Origin: Uranotaenia lowii
Lineage: Eukaryota > Arthropoda > Insecta > Diptera > Culicidae
Direction: 5' to 3'
Length of the DNA stretch: 64,000 nucleotides
Assembly: GCF_029784155.1 (NCBI RefSeq)
Contig: NC_073693.1
Location: 188,597,127 to 188,661,126 of the forward strand
The position numbers were made by a program, and so were the translations under genes. This document shows, piece after piece, positions 23,201-31,160 of this stretch (positions are counted from its first letter, which is position 1; each line of letters begins with the position of its first letter). The notes below the pieces were generated by a model, which saw only the letters and a program-made list of their open reading frames with translations, had not been told where the DNA came from and did no database searches.

Positions 23201-25149
23201 AAAGATTCGTAAAAATATAGATAATCGTGTATCTTACATTCAAACGATTAAAGTTCAGCCCTATCTTGCTGAACTTTAATCGTTTGAATGTAAGATATTA
23301 TTCTGTATCAGGGTTAAGACCTTAGATTTCGACAGGAGCTTCTTTTCGATACAATTTTTACATAAGACATATAAACGAGAAAAAATGTTCAGTCTTTTGG
23401 ACTCTCACTTATCCAGGTTCAACTGTAGTTAGATTTGTCGATAATAGTTTCATTATTTAATTTATACATTGGAGTTATGCTTGTAAGTATAAGCACACTT
23501 GCGGAGATCTCATATTGCCCCGCGATTTGTTGAATGTAATGAACGAAAGAGATAAATCTATATCAAGACTATCAAAAACTATTCATAAATTTAGAAGTAA
23601 TATTGAAAATATTTTTGAAATTCCGTGAAAAAATCTCAAGCATGACAATTTTCCCGTGAGGTGCCGAAATTCCCGGGTTTTTCCCGGTGACAAGATGTAA
23701 TTAGCAAGGAAGTTGATATCCGAATTTTGTTTCTCGTCACCCGCATGTAATCTCATATCGTCTTTTCTCACGAACCGATGTCAGGTCGTGCGCTGTTCTA
23801 ATGCGACATCAGCTGAACTACCACTTACAGATGGTACACCCCAAGGCTCATGCCTGAGTGCCTTGCTCTTCAGCTTATATGTAAATAGTCTCCCTACCAT
23901 CCTAAAATGCAGCTATCAACTCTATGCAGATGACTTACAAATTTACATAAATGGTCCTATATCTGAAGTCGATCAACTTGTCCGAACCATCAACGAAGAC
24001 CTGGCGAGAATTGAGCTGTGGAGCAAGAATAATTATCTCTCACCCAACCCCAGTAAGACCCAGGCGATTGCCTTCTCCAAACGAGATAGTATCAGTCCTA
24101 ACATTGACATTATCTTCTGTAATCAAACCATCCCTCTGATGAAAAAAGTGAAGAACTTAGGACTTACAATGGATCACAACTTGAATTGGACCGACCACGT
24201 GAATAGTATTTCATCAAAAGTCTTCCTCACTCTCAGAACTTTCCGTAAATTCCAATCCGTTCTCACTGTTCCAATTCGTTTGAAACTGGTCCAATCTATT
24301 ATTGTCCCTATTTTCTCATACTGCGATACAGTTTACTTCCCAGGTCTCTCAGCAGCCTGTAAAGACCAGCTGCTAAGGTGCTACAAGTCTGCGGCAAGAT
24401 TTGTCTTCAATCTGAAACGAAGGGAGACTACAGAGACCACCAGAAGACTTATACTTGGCTGCGATCTCCTTGAGAACTATCGGAGGCGTATATGTTGCTT
24501 CATGCGCCAGGGTTACGACCAAAAGCTACCTGCATATCTCCTTTCTCACCTCCAGCGAGGGAGGAACGAGCGATCTAAATGCTTCATCATCCCCCAACAT
24601 ACCACAACCTCTAGGAAGAGTATACTGGTGTATGGCCCCTCCTGTTGGAACAACTTGCCTTTGGCGACAAGACAAACCAGCTCGCTAACAACCTTCAAGA
24701 CCGCGTTGAACAGAGCTACATAACGCAAATATTATATTCGTTATCAAAACATTTATTAATATTCCACGCGTTTTGTGACACAAGTGATTTCCTTAACCTG
24801 AACTAATAGTTAATTGTAACCGACAGGCTGCGTTAAAGTTAATAAATTACAAATTAATTCCAAAGTTTTTCCCGGTATTCCCGGTTCGCTAGCAACCCTG
24901 TTTAGAATTCTATATAGAACCCAGCCCAGTGTAGAATCTTACCAAATCCTTTTCACTGGTAACTATTTTATTTTTCATGATGGCTTCGATAAAATTTAGC
25001 GTTTCTCTAAATCGGCATGTGCCATTACCAGGATTTTCTTCAAACATATACTGAGCACAATCTACAAGTGCCAACAGGCCCTCGCGGCCACCAAAACTAA
25101 AATCTTGGTTATCTTCTTCATCGTCCTCATGGTTTGGGGTCCAATACAT
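5254..25149 (-). CDS. Ku70: Ku70 (XRCC6), ATP-dependent DNA helicase II 70-kDa subunit, nine coding exons
   Basis: The nine exons, read on the minus strand, are 25149-24943, 22332-22131, 22018-21789, 21608-21424, 21366-21229, 11429-11154, 11087-10993, 10932-10532 and 5373-5254 (TAA). All junctions are GT-AG and phases match throughout, giving 617 residues (human Ku70 has 609). Ku70 pairs with Ku80 as the ring that threads onto broken DNA ends in nuclear non-homologous end joining and at telomeres. Exons 1-4 encode the von Willebrand-like domain, with GGREGLLALVDCAQYMFE near residue 20. Exons 5-7 encode the beta-barrel core, including LLGFKPLTKVSPMYHIRSP. Exon 8 covers the C-terminal arm and a basic nuclear-localisation-like SKKRAK near residue 543. 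Exon 9 alone encodes the SAP DNA-binding domain (579-617). The start follows a TTTTTAG acceptor at 25158-25159, implying a non-coding first exon upstream. Introns 1, 5 and 8 are 2.6, 9.8 and 5.2 kb and full of repeats, yet the reading frame is intact. Confidence 0.95.
6248..6313 (-). mobile_element. tRNA-like segment, probable SINE head
   Basis: Read on the minus strand, the segment has an A-box-like GTGGCCTTGTGGTACATG and a near-perfect B box GGGGTTCGATCCCC about 30 bases later. The acceptor stem does not pair convincingly and no clean anticodon arm forms, so a working tRNA is unlikely. A tRNA-derived SINE or a decayed tRNA is the better reading. No target-site duplication was found. Confidence 0.4.
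6395..6770. repeat. Degenerate TGCA/GCAT-rich repeat
   Basis: Short words such as TTTGCAT, GCATTA, AATGC and AAGTGC recur every 10-25 bases for nearly 400 bp without a fixed period. Spacing is irregular and no reading frame exists. It may be an old, diverged tandem repeat or the inner part of a MITE. Confidence 0.35.
7003..7200. repeat. Two copies of a short palindrome, GGTGTCA...TGACACC
   Basis: The 18-base string GGGTGTCATTTTGACACC occurs at 7004-7021 and again at 7182-7199. Each copy contains the arms GGTGTCA and TGACACC around TTT. The identical pair 178 bp apart could be ends or sub-ends of a small DNA element. The sequence between is non-coding and the family is not identified. Confidence 0.5.
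8225..8850. repeat. G-rich minisatellite, GGGTGGGTGGTGTGCGATG-type
   Basis: About 620 bp are made of imperfect units built from GGGTGG, GTGTGCGATG and GTCGAGCGATG, with variable unit length of about 16-25 bp. The plus strand is G-rich, so the Ku70 transcript is C-rich here. Translation in several frames gives long His/Pro/Thr/Ser repeats, which are artefacts of the tandem array. Runs of GGG and GGGG could form G-quadruplexes on the template strand of Ku70. Confidence 0.85.
9487..9714 (+). CDS. Unidentified short reading frame, possible terminal exon
   Basis: A 75-codon frame opens just before an acceptor-like CCGTCAG|G (about 9495-9502) and ends at TAG. The predicted segment is non-repetitive and basic, with VPGFSELSRRLKQSKLYPL near its start and ARPAKRVCLLSE at its end. 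It lies antisense in a Ku70 intron. I do not recognise it. It could be the last exon of a transposon-encoded protein, a nested gene, or chance. Confidence 0.25.
   Translation: MVLRQVVPGFSELSRRLKQSKLYPLKREFNLHSSEVHNLRCEISQKYENYKRKIIPEYLQPQAARPAKRVCLLSE
11906..12540 (+). pseudogene. Decayed non-LTR retrotransposon reverse transcriptase, C-terminal part
   Basis: Broken plus-strand frames match the part of a Jockey-type reverse transcriptase beyond the YADD box. Visible pieces are DRCDINCLPLNRSKCAVISF near 12010, then in a second frame FIFRVAKDFKDVYCLKSLYY near 12240-12300 and YYQNGVDRLEAIQRRFL near 12350-12400. At least one frameshift near 12170 and in-frame stops (for example at 12331) show it is dead. 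The domain order is that of the thumb region following the palm. Clade placement within Jockey-like LINEs is inference. Confidence 0.75.
12600..12985 (-). pseudogene. Transib/RAG1-like transposase fossil, C-terminal half
   Basis: A 112-codon minus-strand frame contains FTMIDGKVINAATNTKSTQ, then a C-x2-C pair (CYICGK), then GLSSLHAWIRFYEYF. This order (acidic position, CxxC, then L-H-x3-R-x2-E) resembles the zinc-binding core of Transib and RAG1 DDE recombinases. The frame opens upstream without a stop as far as the Copia insertion and continues, across Copia, into the frame right of 18490. The C-terminus with the last catalytic acid is missing or degraded past 12600. Family assignment rests on remembered domain layout. 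An alternative is another DDE transposase with a similar zinc core. Confidence 0.6.
12986..13139 (+). repeat. Copia 5' LTR
   Basis: It begins TGTTGAAGAAATCG and ends TTTTATTAAGA directly before the primer-binding site. It matches 18336-18489 base for base except G versus A at 13101. The short length is usual for Copia LTRs. The end is not the canonical CA. Confidence 0.9.
13140..13153 (+). other. Copia primer-binding site
   Basis: GGTTGTGGGCCCAG immediately follows the LTR. It closely resembles the copia-type site that pairs with the internal anticodon-stem half-molecule of initiator tRNA-Met rather than with a tRNA 3' end. Confidence 0.75.
13192..14379 (+). pseudogene. Copia gag and protease segment of the polyprotein
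   Basis: The likely start is the ATG at 13192 (MASAKKAGIVQF). The capsid-like region (UBN2/gag-polypeptide type) fills about residues 1-215. A CCHC zinc knuckle, CYSCGDVGHKKQDC, follows near residue 221 and binds RNA. The aspartic protease box WILDSGASWHM lies near residue 274. The frame should run on into integrase but slips near 14290-14300, after AVLEKDG, and ends in a short unrelated tail at 14379. A single-base change in the run of G and A there is the simplest explanation. Confidence 0.85.
14295..16188 (+). pseudogene. Copia integrase and first part of the reverse transcriptase
   Basis: After the frameshift the second frame carries the pre-integrase zinc region (LWHKRFNHLSF near 14396, later CETCAESK). 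The DDE integrase core follows: HTDVCGP near 14581, RCDLGREY near 14770 and PQQNGVAERFNRT near 14863. The Copia reverse transcriptase begins near 15640 with CKWVFTLKCDADG, then FAPVAKLSTIRTVLA and HQMDVRTAFLNG carrying the first catalytic Asp. The frame is cut at 16188 by the MITE at the first base pair of the YxDD box and then reads nonsense to a stop at 16222. Confidence 0.9.
16189..17378. mobile_element. 1.19-kb palindromic MITE, Tc1/mariner-type TA insertion, inside Copia RT
   Basis: The element starts CACTGCCGGCCAAAAGTTTG and ends with its reverse complement, flanked by TA on both sides (16187-16188 and 17379-17380). The two halves are imperfect reverse complements almost to the centre near 16.78 kb. 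A second, inner occurrence of CCAAAAGTTTGGGATCA-like ends (about 16564-16620 left, 16983-17005 right) suggests a MITE inserted in or duplicated with another of the same family. It has no transposase frame, so it would have been moved in trans by a Tc1/mariner-family enzyme. Confidence 0.9.
17379..18328 (+). pseudogene. Copia reverse transcriptase remainder and RNase H
   Basis: The frame resumes immediately after the MITE at the DD of the catalytic box and continues through the thumb (LHYFLGIKIE) to the RNase H region (YVDADYASD near 17863, STEAEYIA near 17989, then EDNQGAIAMAE and KHIDVKFHFVRD). The frame in use reaches a stop at 18293. The conserved Copia tail (FAKLRKMIGLVGTNN, stop 18326-18328) lies in another frame, so one extra base sits near 18267-18272, in the ACCCCTAC region. 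Confidence 0.9.
18327..18335 (+). other. Copia polypurine tract
   Basis: GAGAGGGGG abuts the 3' LTR and would prime plus-strand DNA synthesis. It overlaps the natural stop codon of the element. Confidence 0.8.
18336..18489 (+). repeat. Copia 3' LTR
   Basis: It is the right-hand copy of 12986-13139, with one visible difference, and is followed by the second copy of the AAACC target duplication. Confidence 0.9.
18490..19440 (-). pseudogene. Transib/RAG1-like transposase fossil, N-terminal half
   Basis: The minus-strand reading from about 18880 to 18490 gives DPYPSYHKVLEAKRSCYSKN, then FLNHTICRIVEA, then after one stop codon GFDGTNGLQEYN and NIFVTSLVP. A G-x-D-G-x-x-G box is where RAG1 and Transib carry their first catalytic Asp. 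Further stops occur before the Copia junction. Upstream minus-strand frames (19100-19440, including CVSQDIFDRCGIDRIRNP) may be the N-terminal region. The SINE at 18891-19085 and the Copia at 18489 both interrupt it, so the fossil predates both. Confidence 0.55.
18891..19085 (-). mobile_element. tRNA-derived SINE, copy 2
   Basis: A 195-bp insertion on the minus strand is flanked by the 14-bp direct repeat AAGTGTGCATTGAT (18877-18890 and 19086-19099). Read on the minus strand it begins GGGCTTGTGATATAGCTCAG (A box) and has GAGTTCGAGCCC (B box). It shares its whole length with copy 1 (4175-4391), from the tRNA-like head to TATAATCGAAAC before the A tail. This copy keeps better A and B boxes than copy 1. 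Confidence 0.8.
19500..21228. other. Intronic repeat-like DNA with a partial duplication
   Basis: No gene is supported. A 205-codon plus-strand frame at 19869-20486 shows no domain and overlaps repeats. Segment 20325-20485 is repeated in shortened form at 20583-20692. Both copies carry a GTTGCTGTT, CGCCAGC and TTTGTATCGTGTGT series and end in TAGTCTATGGCCCGCTTAAA. A reverse-oriented piece of the same end (CATAGACTACACCAC) lies at about 20563-20578. Confidence 0.5.
23230..23297. repeat. Perfect 30-bp inverted repeat with 8-bp loop
   Basis: Arms 23230-23259 and 23268-23297 are exact reverse complements around CCTATCTT. Transcribed in either direction this would form a 30-bp perfect hairpin. 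It lies inside the TIR element in Ku70 intron 1. Perfect pairing suggests a recent inverted duplication or strong constraint. Confidence 0.85.
23701..24855 (+). pseudogene. 5'-truncated non-LTR retrotransposon with RT C-terminal half
   Basis: An open frame to the stop at 24721-24723 encodes the second half of a LINE reverse transcriptase: ISSFLTNRCQVVR, the B box GTPQGSCLSALLFSLY near 23840, the catalytic YADDLQIYI near 23922, and the thumb LGLTMDHNLNWTDHV near 24160. It ends with the usual SCWNNLP and TFKTALNRA pattern. The first half of the RT and the endonuclease are absent, which is the normal result of 5' truncation. A short 3' UTR ends near TTAATAAATTACAAATT (about 24840-24855). About 336 codons remain open, so the insertion may be fairly young. 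It is antisense to Ku70. Confidence 0.85.
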
Positions 25150-25157
25150 GTTGGAAG

Positions 25158-26665
25158 CTAAAAATTAAAAAGATTGGTATTGGTATGGTAAGATTGATAT
25201 TCAAACTTTACTTAACATACAGTTGAAAAATGAACAATACTTATCGTGCTTTGGATTAACTAAAGAACACCAATTTTGTCTTGCAAATGACTGGAATATT
25301 CCCGTCTTCTTACAAGATTTAAAAACTTTATTATTAAAAATATCAAACAATAGTCTCAGGTAAAATAGCAACTAATATACCGATCCGCGTTAAAAGTTAA
25401 CCGAGTGAAAATTTTTAAAGGCACACTATCGACACTATCACTTGCGTTAATATGAAATCAACATGTTTAGTCACGAGAATAGACAAGAATGAAGAAGTTT
25501 TAAAAAAATTAACCGCGGCAAAAAAGTAAACAACAGCGCAAATAATAGCAGAGGTGCCAGCAGTCCTGATTTTTCGGATTTTTGAGGATTGGCCTGATTT
25601 TTGACAAGATGTCTAATAAAATTGTTTTCTGGATTTTTGAGAGAGCGTTTTGAACTCTGCATAGTTTTTCAAAAACGCTTAAATTGCCTTATTTTTGAAC
25701 AGGTTCTTAAGATGCACAGATTAAATTGTCACTAAAACACCCAAAATATAATTCGAATTTTTATACAAAATTACATATACCAAAGTCAATCCAAAATATC
25801 TTCTGAGTTTGCAATTGAACAAATTTCTTTTGAATCAAAGAATTTGTTTAAAATCAAAAGTCCAAAATAATTTAATTCAAAAAATAATAATAATTATTAG
25901 AATTATTAGAATTAATTAGAATAATAATTATTAGAATTAGAATAATTATTATTCTTTTTGAATACGGTGCTATGCGATGCGGCGAATGCGATTCAATGCG
26001 GTGAACCACATTTGGTGAAAATGTATGTGATGTGAATCGCTTAAACCTGACAAATTTATCGGCCCTTATTCTGCGCCGCGCATGAGGTGACGATTTTTTT
26101 TACATTTTAAACCTTTTATTTTTTATTTATTTTTTCCTCGGACAGGGATTGTCACACGACACCTCCAGTCACCGTGAGATTTGTCACCTTTTTCCCGGAG
26201 TCGATGCGGGTAAAGTGACAGAGGTTCATTCTAGGTGAGTGACCGAATGAAAACTTCTGTCAAAATGGAAGACTTGGTGCTGTTTTGATCTTGCTCCTTC
26301 GGATTTTCCGAATTAATTTTTTGTGTAACGGGTTAGAATTTCGGTTCGAAAATGGCCATCATCGGACTCAACGCGGCAAATGTTCCGCCGCTCGAGTTCG
26401 CATTGGCTGCGTTTCGTATATTCTCAAGAATGCTTTGACGCAGCCATATTGTTTGAGTTAACCGAGTTTGCCTAATGCTTACTTCGATGTGATGAACGAA
26501 TACCAGCGTTGCTTCTTTTGACATTTTGCTCGCGGCCATCATCAGTTCAAAAATTATTTGTTATTGTACAATTTTCTAACTTCTCTAATGGTTTAGTGTA
26601 AGGTTTTGTACAACAATTTTATCTTGAAGTTTTCTTACAGTCGTCTATCGATCAGCGTATAAGCC
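25158..26665. promoter_or_regulatory. Shared 5' region of Ku70 and the ZAD zinc-finger gene
   Basis: The two genes diverge from this 1.5-kb interval. The acceptor at 25158-25159 predicts a non-coding Ku70 exon between here and about 25.5 kb. An A/T palindromic stretch made of AATAATTATTAGAA-type words lies at 25880-25960. A minus-strand frame at 26333-26542 (69 codons) has no recognised domain. No TATA box or initiator could be assigned with confidence. Confidence 0.4.
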
Positions 26666-29207
26666 ATGGACCGACTGTGGAAGTTGGACCGCATGTGTCG
26701 AACTTGTCTAGTCGAAGGAAGCGATTTTACTGATTTGTATCAGAAGGACTCTCAACTAGATTGTAAAATTTCGTCTATGGTTTCTGCCTGCAGTTCTATG
26801 AAGGTAAGCGACTCATTGGTAATTGGGTTCGTTTATTAATCTCAAATGAATTTTTAGATCCATGAAAACGATGGACTGCCAGGCAAAATTTGCCAAAGTT
26901 GCATAGAAATGGTTCGGAATGCATTTCAGTTCCGAACTCAATGTGAGGTAGCTACTCGATCATTGAAATCGCTGGCTGATGTGCACAATATCAAGTTTTT
27001 GGAATCATCTATCAGCGGCGAAAGCCAAGGAACTCAAACTGAACAATCAACTACCGGTGTACCTTGCGATCGGTGCCATACGACGAAACGCACATCGCCT
27101 CGGAAAAAGGTTGACAATAGTTTAGTTTCCTCGACGAAATCGTGGAAAATGCTTAAGGAAGAACGAATCGATCCGGAACCGGTCAGCTTCGTTGAAGTGG
27201 AATACTTGCGCGACTCTGATTCAGACGGAGATATAAGGTAATTGTTTACGAAGAACTTGAATTTAGATGTGTGTTCTATATAATTAATGCAAATTTCTGT
27301 TGGTTTCCTTAAGTCTGATCAAACTGAAATGGATTTACATTAGAAATAAAATAATTCTGGATAAAACTAAATAAATTATATTGCAGCAAACTAGATATAG
27401 CTCTGGAGCCACCGCTGTGCAAAGTCGAAGTGTTTGAAAACGTTGAATTTCTTGCGGATACATCTTCCTCGACATCTAAGAAAGTTAAAAACGAACCCAT
27501 AGAAGAGAATGATTCCTACAGGGAAAACAGTCCTGGCCCAATGGCAGATGACTTCCACGATAATGATGATGATGAAGATGACGACGACGACGATGATGAT
27601 GATTTCACGCTTAAAGAGATTAAAGACCGACTAAAACCTACCAAAACCGAACAGCCAACGATAGATGACAAAGAGTCTGAAACTGGGGAGGAAAATAAAT
27701 GCAATTACTGCGATAAAGTGTTCAAAAGGGCAACACATTTGAAGCGACACATTTTAACGCATACTGGAGAGAAAAATTTCAAATGCGATGCTTGTGATAA
27801 AGCCTTCTCTAGGCGAGATCATCTCGTAAAGCATGAAGCTTCATTCCATTCCACGGAACGACCGTACCCTTGCCAGATGTGTGAAAAGGTATATCTATTT
27901 TCAATTTTGTGATCTAAAATATATTTTTTTAAATTTTGGATTTCTTACAACAGACGTTCAAACGTGCAGAACATCTACGCACCCATATGGACTCTCGGCA
28001 CAGTGAAAATCGTGTTGAAAAACAACGTGTTTATTGTGAGATCTGTAACAAAGGTTTTGTTTCTCCCAAAACGCTCGAAACGCACATAAAAGCACACTCA
28101 GAGGAAAAAGTATTCAAATGTGAACACTGCGAGGAGGAGTTCACCGATCGTACTCGATATCGTAATCACATTAAGAAAAATCATTCCCAAGGTTCTGCGT
28201 TTTTGTGTTCCGAGTGCGGCATGAGTTTCCTGCGTAATGACTATTTGCAAGTTCATATGCGGCGTCACATGGGCATAAAACCATTCAAGTGCAAATTTTG
28301 CCCTAAGGGTTTCCCGAGAGCCACTGATCTAAGGGTAAGTACTTATAATTCGAAATCGTGTTATGGTCGCTACCCTTTCAGTTAAACTATTTTTTGTTTT
28401 TCATTTTAAGGTTCACGAAAAGTATCACACCAACGAAAAACCGCACTTGTGCAATATCTGTGGCAAAGGATTCCACAGAGCGTACAATTTAGTCGTTCAT
28501 AGTCGTACTCACAACGGCGTTAAACCGTACCAATGTCCACATTGTCCGAAAAGTTTTGCCCAGGGGAATGATCTGAAAGCACACGTGCGCAGACATACTG
28601 GAGAACGGTACCGCTGTGATATCTGTAGTGAAGGATTTATCCAAGCGTATCAGCTTACAAATCACAAACGTTCTGTTCATAACATAGAATCTGATTCTAT
28701 AACTCGCCGTGTTCGTAAATTCCTCACTCCAGTAGCTCAGGAGCAACAGGTTCGCCTTCAAAAACACCATCAGCAACTGGAACAACTATTGGCTCAGCAA
28801 AAGGAACTGGAACAAAAGCAGCAACAAGAGTGGAACGTTGAGTCGAATGATAGCGAACTTCAGAAAAAGATTTTGGAAACTAAAGAACGAATACAAGACG
28901 TGGAGCGAGAGGTAAAAAGCTTAGTCTAAGTATTATATTCCATAATTTTTAATTTTGTCTTCTCTTTCAGTTAGAAGATATAAACAATCGACTGCAGGAA
29001 GAACTGGATCGACAACAAGCGGAGCAGCCACATTCCAATGAAACCCAGGAGGACTTGCATGAAGCACTGGTTTCAAATCAAGCTGCAATAACAGAGCCGG
29101 TTGCGGCCCAGAATTATAGACCAGTTAATCTTGTGTATGGCCATCAATTTTTAAACGACCCTTCGGCGCCACCCAGAGGTTTAGTAAAAATGGAACATTT
29201 TCAATAG
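26666..29207 (+). CDS. ZAD C2H2 zinc-finger transcription factor, ten fingers, six exons
   Basis: The exons are 26666-26803, 26858-27237, 27387-27888, 27954-28334, 28411-28911 and 28971-29207 (TAG), in frame with GT-AG junctions, for 712 residues. The N-terminal ZAD (residues about 8-80) has two Cys pairs, C-R-T-C in exon 1 and C-Q-S-C in exon 2, that bind zinc and dimerise these insect nuclear proteins. An acidic run of about 13 Asp/Glu, coded by GAT/GAC repeats (27561-27603), follows. Ten C2H2 fingers come next, from NKCNYCDKVF to YRCDICSEGF. Two finger-bearing exons end inside or next to a finger. The tail is Gln-rich and likely coiled-coil (QQLEQLLAQQKELEQKQQQ). It presumably binds specific DNA, but its target and orthologue are not identified. 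It is convergent with SmG, with 137 bp between stops. Confidence 0.92.
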
Positions 29208-29274
29208 AATAGCTCTTCAAAGTTTTGTCGTGAAATACAAGTGTCTGTGTGTGTGTATCCTTTAATTGTTGAGT

Positions 29275-29432
29275 TTTATTCAATCATTCACATCACGCTT
29301 CACTCGCTCAGATTACACTAGTTCAGGTTGATTGTACTGGTTGATTATATTCGATCAAGCGCTTCGACCATTATGATACTGTTTCCACGAATAACCTGAA
29401 ACGAATTAAATGTTAGGTTTTATTGTAATAAA
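29275..29432. terminator. Overlapping poly(A) signals of ZAD gene and SmG
   Basis: On the plus strand AATAAA lies at 29427-29432 for the ZAD gene. On the minus strand AATAAA reads from 29280 to 29275 for SmG. Each signal lies beyond the other gene's stop codon, so the two mature 3' UTRs would overlap by about 150 bases. Confidence 0.55.
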
Positions 29433-30768
29433 TAAGCTTCAGTCTTTTTTTTCGAAATTAAATATATGTATGTAAGTTGTACCTATGTAGTTTAATTTTT
29501 TTTTTTTTGAAAATTAATGTTTTTTCATTTGGAAATGTATCGAAGTTTTAAGTCTCAATCATCACAAACATCGTCCTGCACTAAGTTTGAAACAAAATTG
29601 ATCTTTTTTCAAATTTTCTGAACTATAATTTTTATTGGCCTCGATATAACATCTCTAAACCTGTTCAGTTATGTTACTCGATTTAAATTAAAATAATTTC
29701 ACTCGATCAGCATTTTCTCGATTTATGTGCATTTAGAAAAAAAAATCCACTCATTAACGCAACGAATAATGATTTTGAATAAAAAAAAAAGTTTCACATT
29801 ACACTTGTTTATATTGGTGCTCAAATATATGGTTCAAATTTGCTGTTGCTGCTAAAAAGGTTTGTTGCGTTTTGGCGAAAATAATTAAAAATGATTTTTT
29901 TTTTGTATTTTTGGCATGATAATCATGGAAAAGCTAAACTTAGCTATCGCGGAATGAAATTGTGCCTATTTCTCATAAATTTATTTACCTACTTAGGAAA
30001 AGTATTCGGAATAGTTGAAAAAAATATTTACTGAAAGTTCAAAAGCGTTTTTCTCGAAACGGATTTTTTTTCAAAATTCGATACCAATTTGTTTTGTTTC
30101 TCTATTCAATTATGAAAGGCAGAATGGCCTCCAATTGGGGAGCCTCGGCGGCTTCAGGCCGCCTCACCCATAGCTTACTCGAATCTCCCAAATTTATCTT
30201 TACCGATATTGCCATATGTACATTTGCCAAACGTCATATTTTCTTTTTAAAAAGGAGATATTTATATTTGATTTTTTTAAAATGCGCAGAATTAGGCCCG
30301 TTAACGACAATGAGGTACACCAGTGCAACACTGTCGGAATAAACAAACAAGAAGACAGGACTTAGTGGTGCACCAGTGCAAACCTAGGGCAATTCTCGGA
30401 TTAAACAAGCTGTGCAATATCGTTTTGTTTGAATGGTTTTTCCACTCAATCGAATACTTACCACCATTCCGATGTTGTTCCGGGTTCCGTCTTTGCATTC
30501 TTCGATTGATTCGTCTACTACGACATTCATGAACGGGTCGAACCCTCGTAGAATACCGGACACGACACGACCACCGTTTAATTTCAGTGATAAACGTTTG
30601 TCCATGTACCTAAACAATACGTGAAAAACCATCCATTAAATATCTTGCCTGACGCCACCATAACCTTAAATATTTCAGCTTGAACTTTTACTGCTATAAA
30701 CACAGCAATTACAGTTCGATTATCTGTAAAACTTACTTTTTCAACTCTGGAGGATGGGCCTTAGACAT
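29345..30768 (-). CDS. SNRPG: Small nuclear ribonucleoprotein G (SmG), three exons
   Basis: The minus-strand exons 30768-30737, 30609-30462 and 29395-29345 (TAA) join to 76 residues, the same length as human SmG. SmG is one of seven Sm proteins that form the ring around the U-rich site of U1, U2, U4 and U5 snRNAs. It begins [16 protein letters not shown]. The Sm1 motif is seen in [19 protein letters not shown] with the conserved FMN following, and the Sm2 motif in [15 protein letters not shown]. Intron 1 is short (127 bp). Intron 2 (29396-30461) is 1.07 kb, contains A/T runs and a GC-rich patch at about 30119-30175, and has no gene. The gene is head-to-head with POLR1F. Confidence 0.95.
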
Positions 30769-31160
30769 TTTAGCAGGCTTTGTTCGTGTTTATACTTATT
30801 GTACAAAGTATTCGTAATGGAAGCTGCTTCACGCAAAATTTCCAAATTTACCGGGATTGGATCAGATCAGATAGATTTTTGTGTTGAATTCAATCAACGA
30901 GCTGCTTGACATTTGCTTATGGTAGACTGGCTTTGATTTGTTACCAGTTGACCTAAAATTTTCAAGCTGGCTGCGTTCTTTTCAAACGAAATTTTGTTTA
31001 CCTGTTAATTGGCGACCACTATCGCAAATACCACTTTTGTTTGATGCATGTGTAATTATTTATAAACAGTTATTTTGACAGTAAAATCCATGCTGGCTTG
31101 CGGATTGCTATCGAATTCATTACTCGTGGTGTCGAAAAATGAACTGAACTTTAAATAAAA
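30769..31160. promoter_or_regulatory. Probable bidirectional promoter of SmG and POLR1F
   Basis: The start codons of the two divergent housekeeping genes are 392 bp apart, so this interval must hold both promoters and 5' UTRs. No TATA box is evident in either direction. The last 30 bp before POLR1F are A-rich. Shared control is inferred from spacing only. Confidence 0.55.

Larger units (their letters stand above)
22531..24900. mobile_element. 2.37-kb element with terminal inverted repeats in Ku70 intron 1
   Basis: The left end CAGGGTTGCTAGCGA is mirrored by the right end GCTAGCAACCCTG (24888-24900). The flanks share the 6-bp direct repeat TTTAGA (22525-22530 and 24901-24906). Both ends are followed inwards by TTTTTCCCGGT-type repeats (near 22570, 23670 and 24865). 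It contains no transposase, and a non-LTR RT fragment sits inside it, so it is probably a MITE enlarged by a later insertion. The superfamily is uncertain. The CAGGG start is reminiscent of hAT, but hAT elements make 8-bp duplications. Confidence 0.65.

Noticed and set aside
26333..26542. 69-codon minus-strand protein upstream of the ZAD gene
   Set aside because: No recognisable domain, and it lies in the shared promoter region. Length is within chance expectation. It is kept only as a remark.
28363..28410. Alternative start for the second half of the zinc-finger gene at 28363
   Set aside because: The segment is the end of an intron. The TTTTAAG acceptor at 28409-28410 joins the finger exons in phase 0.
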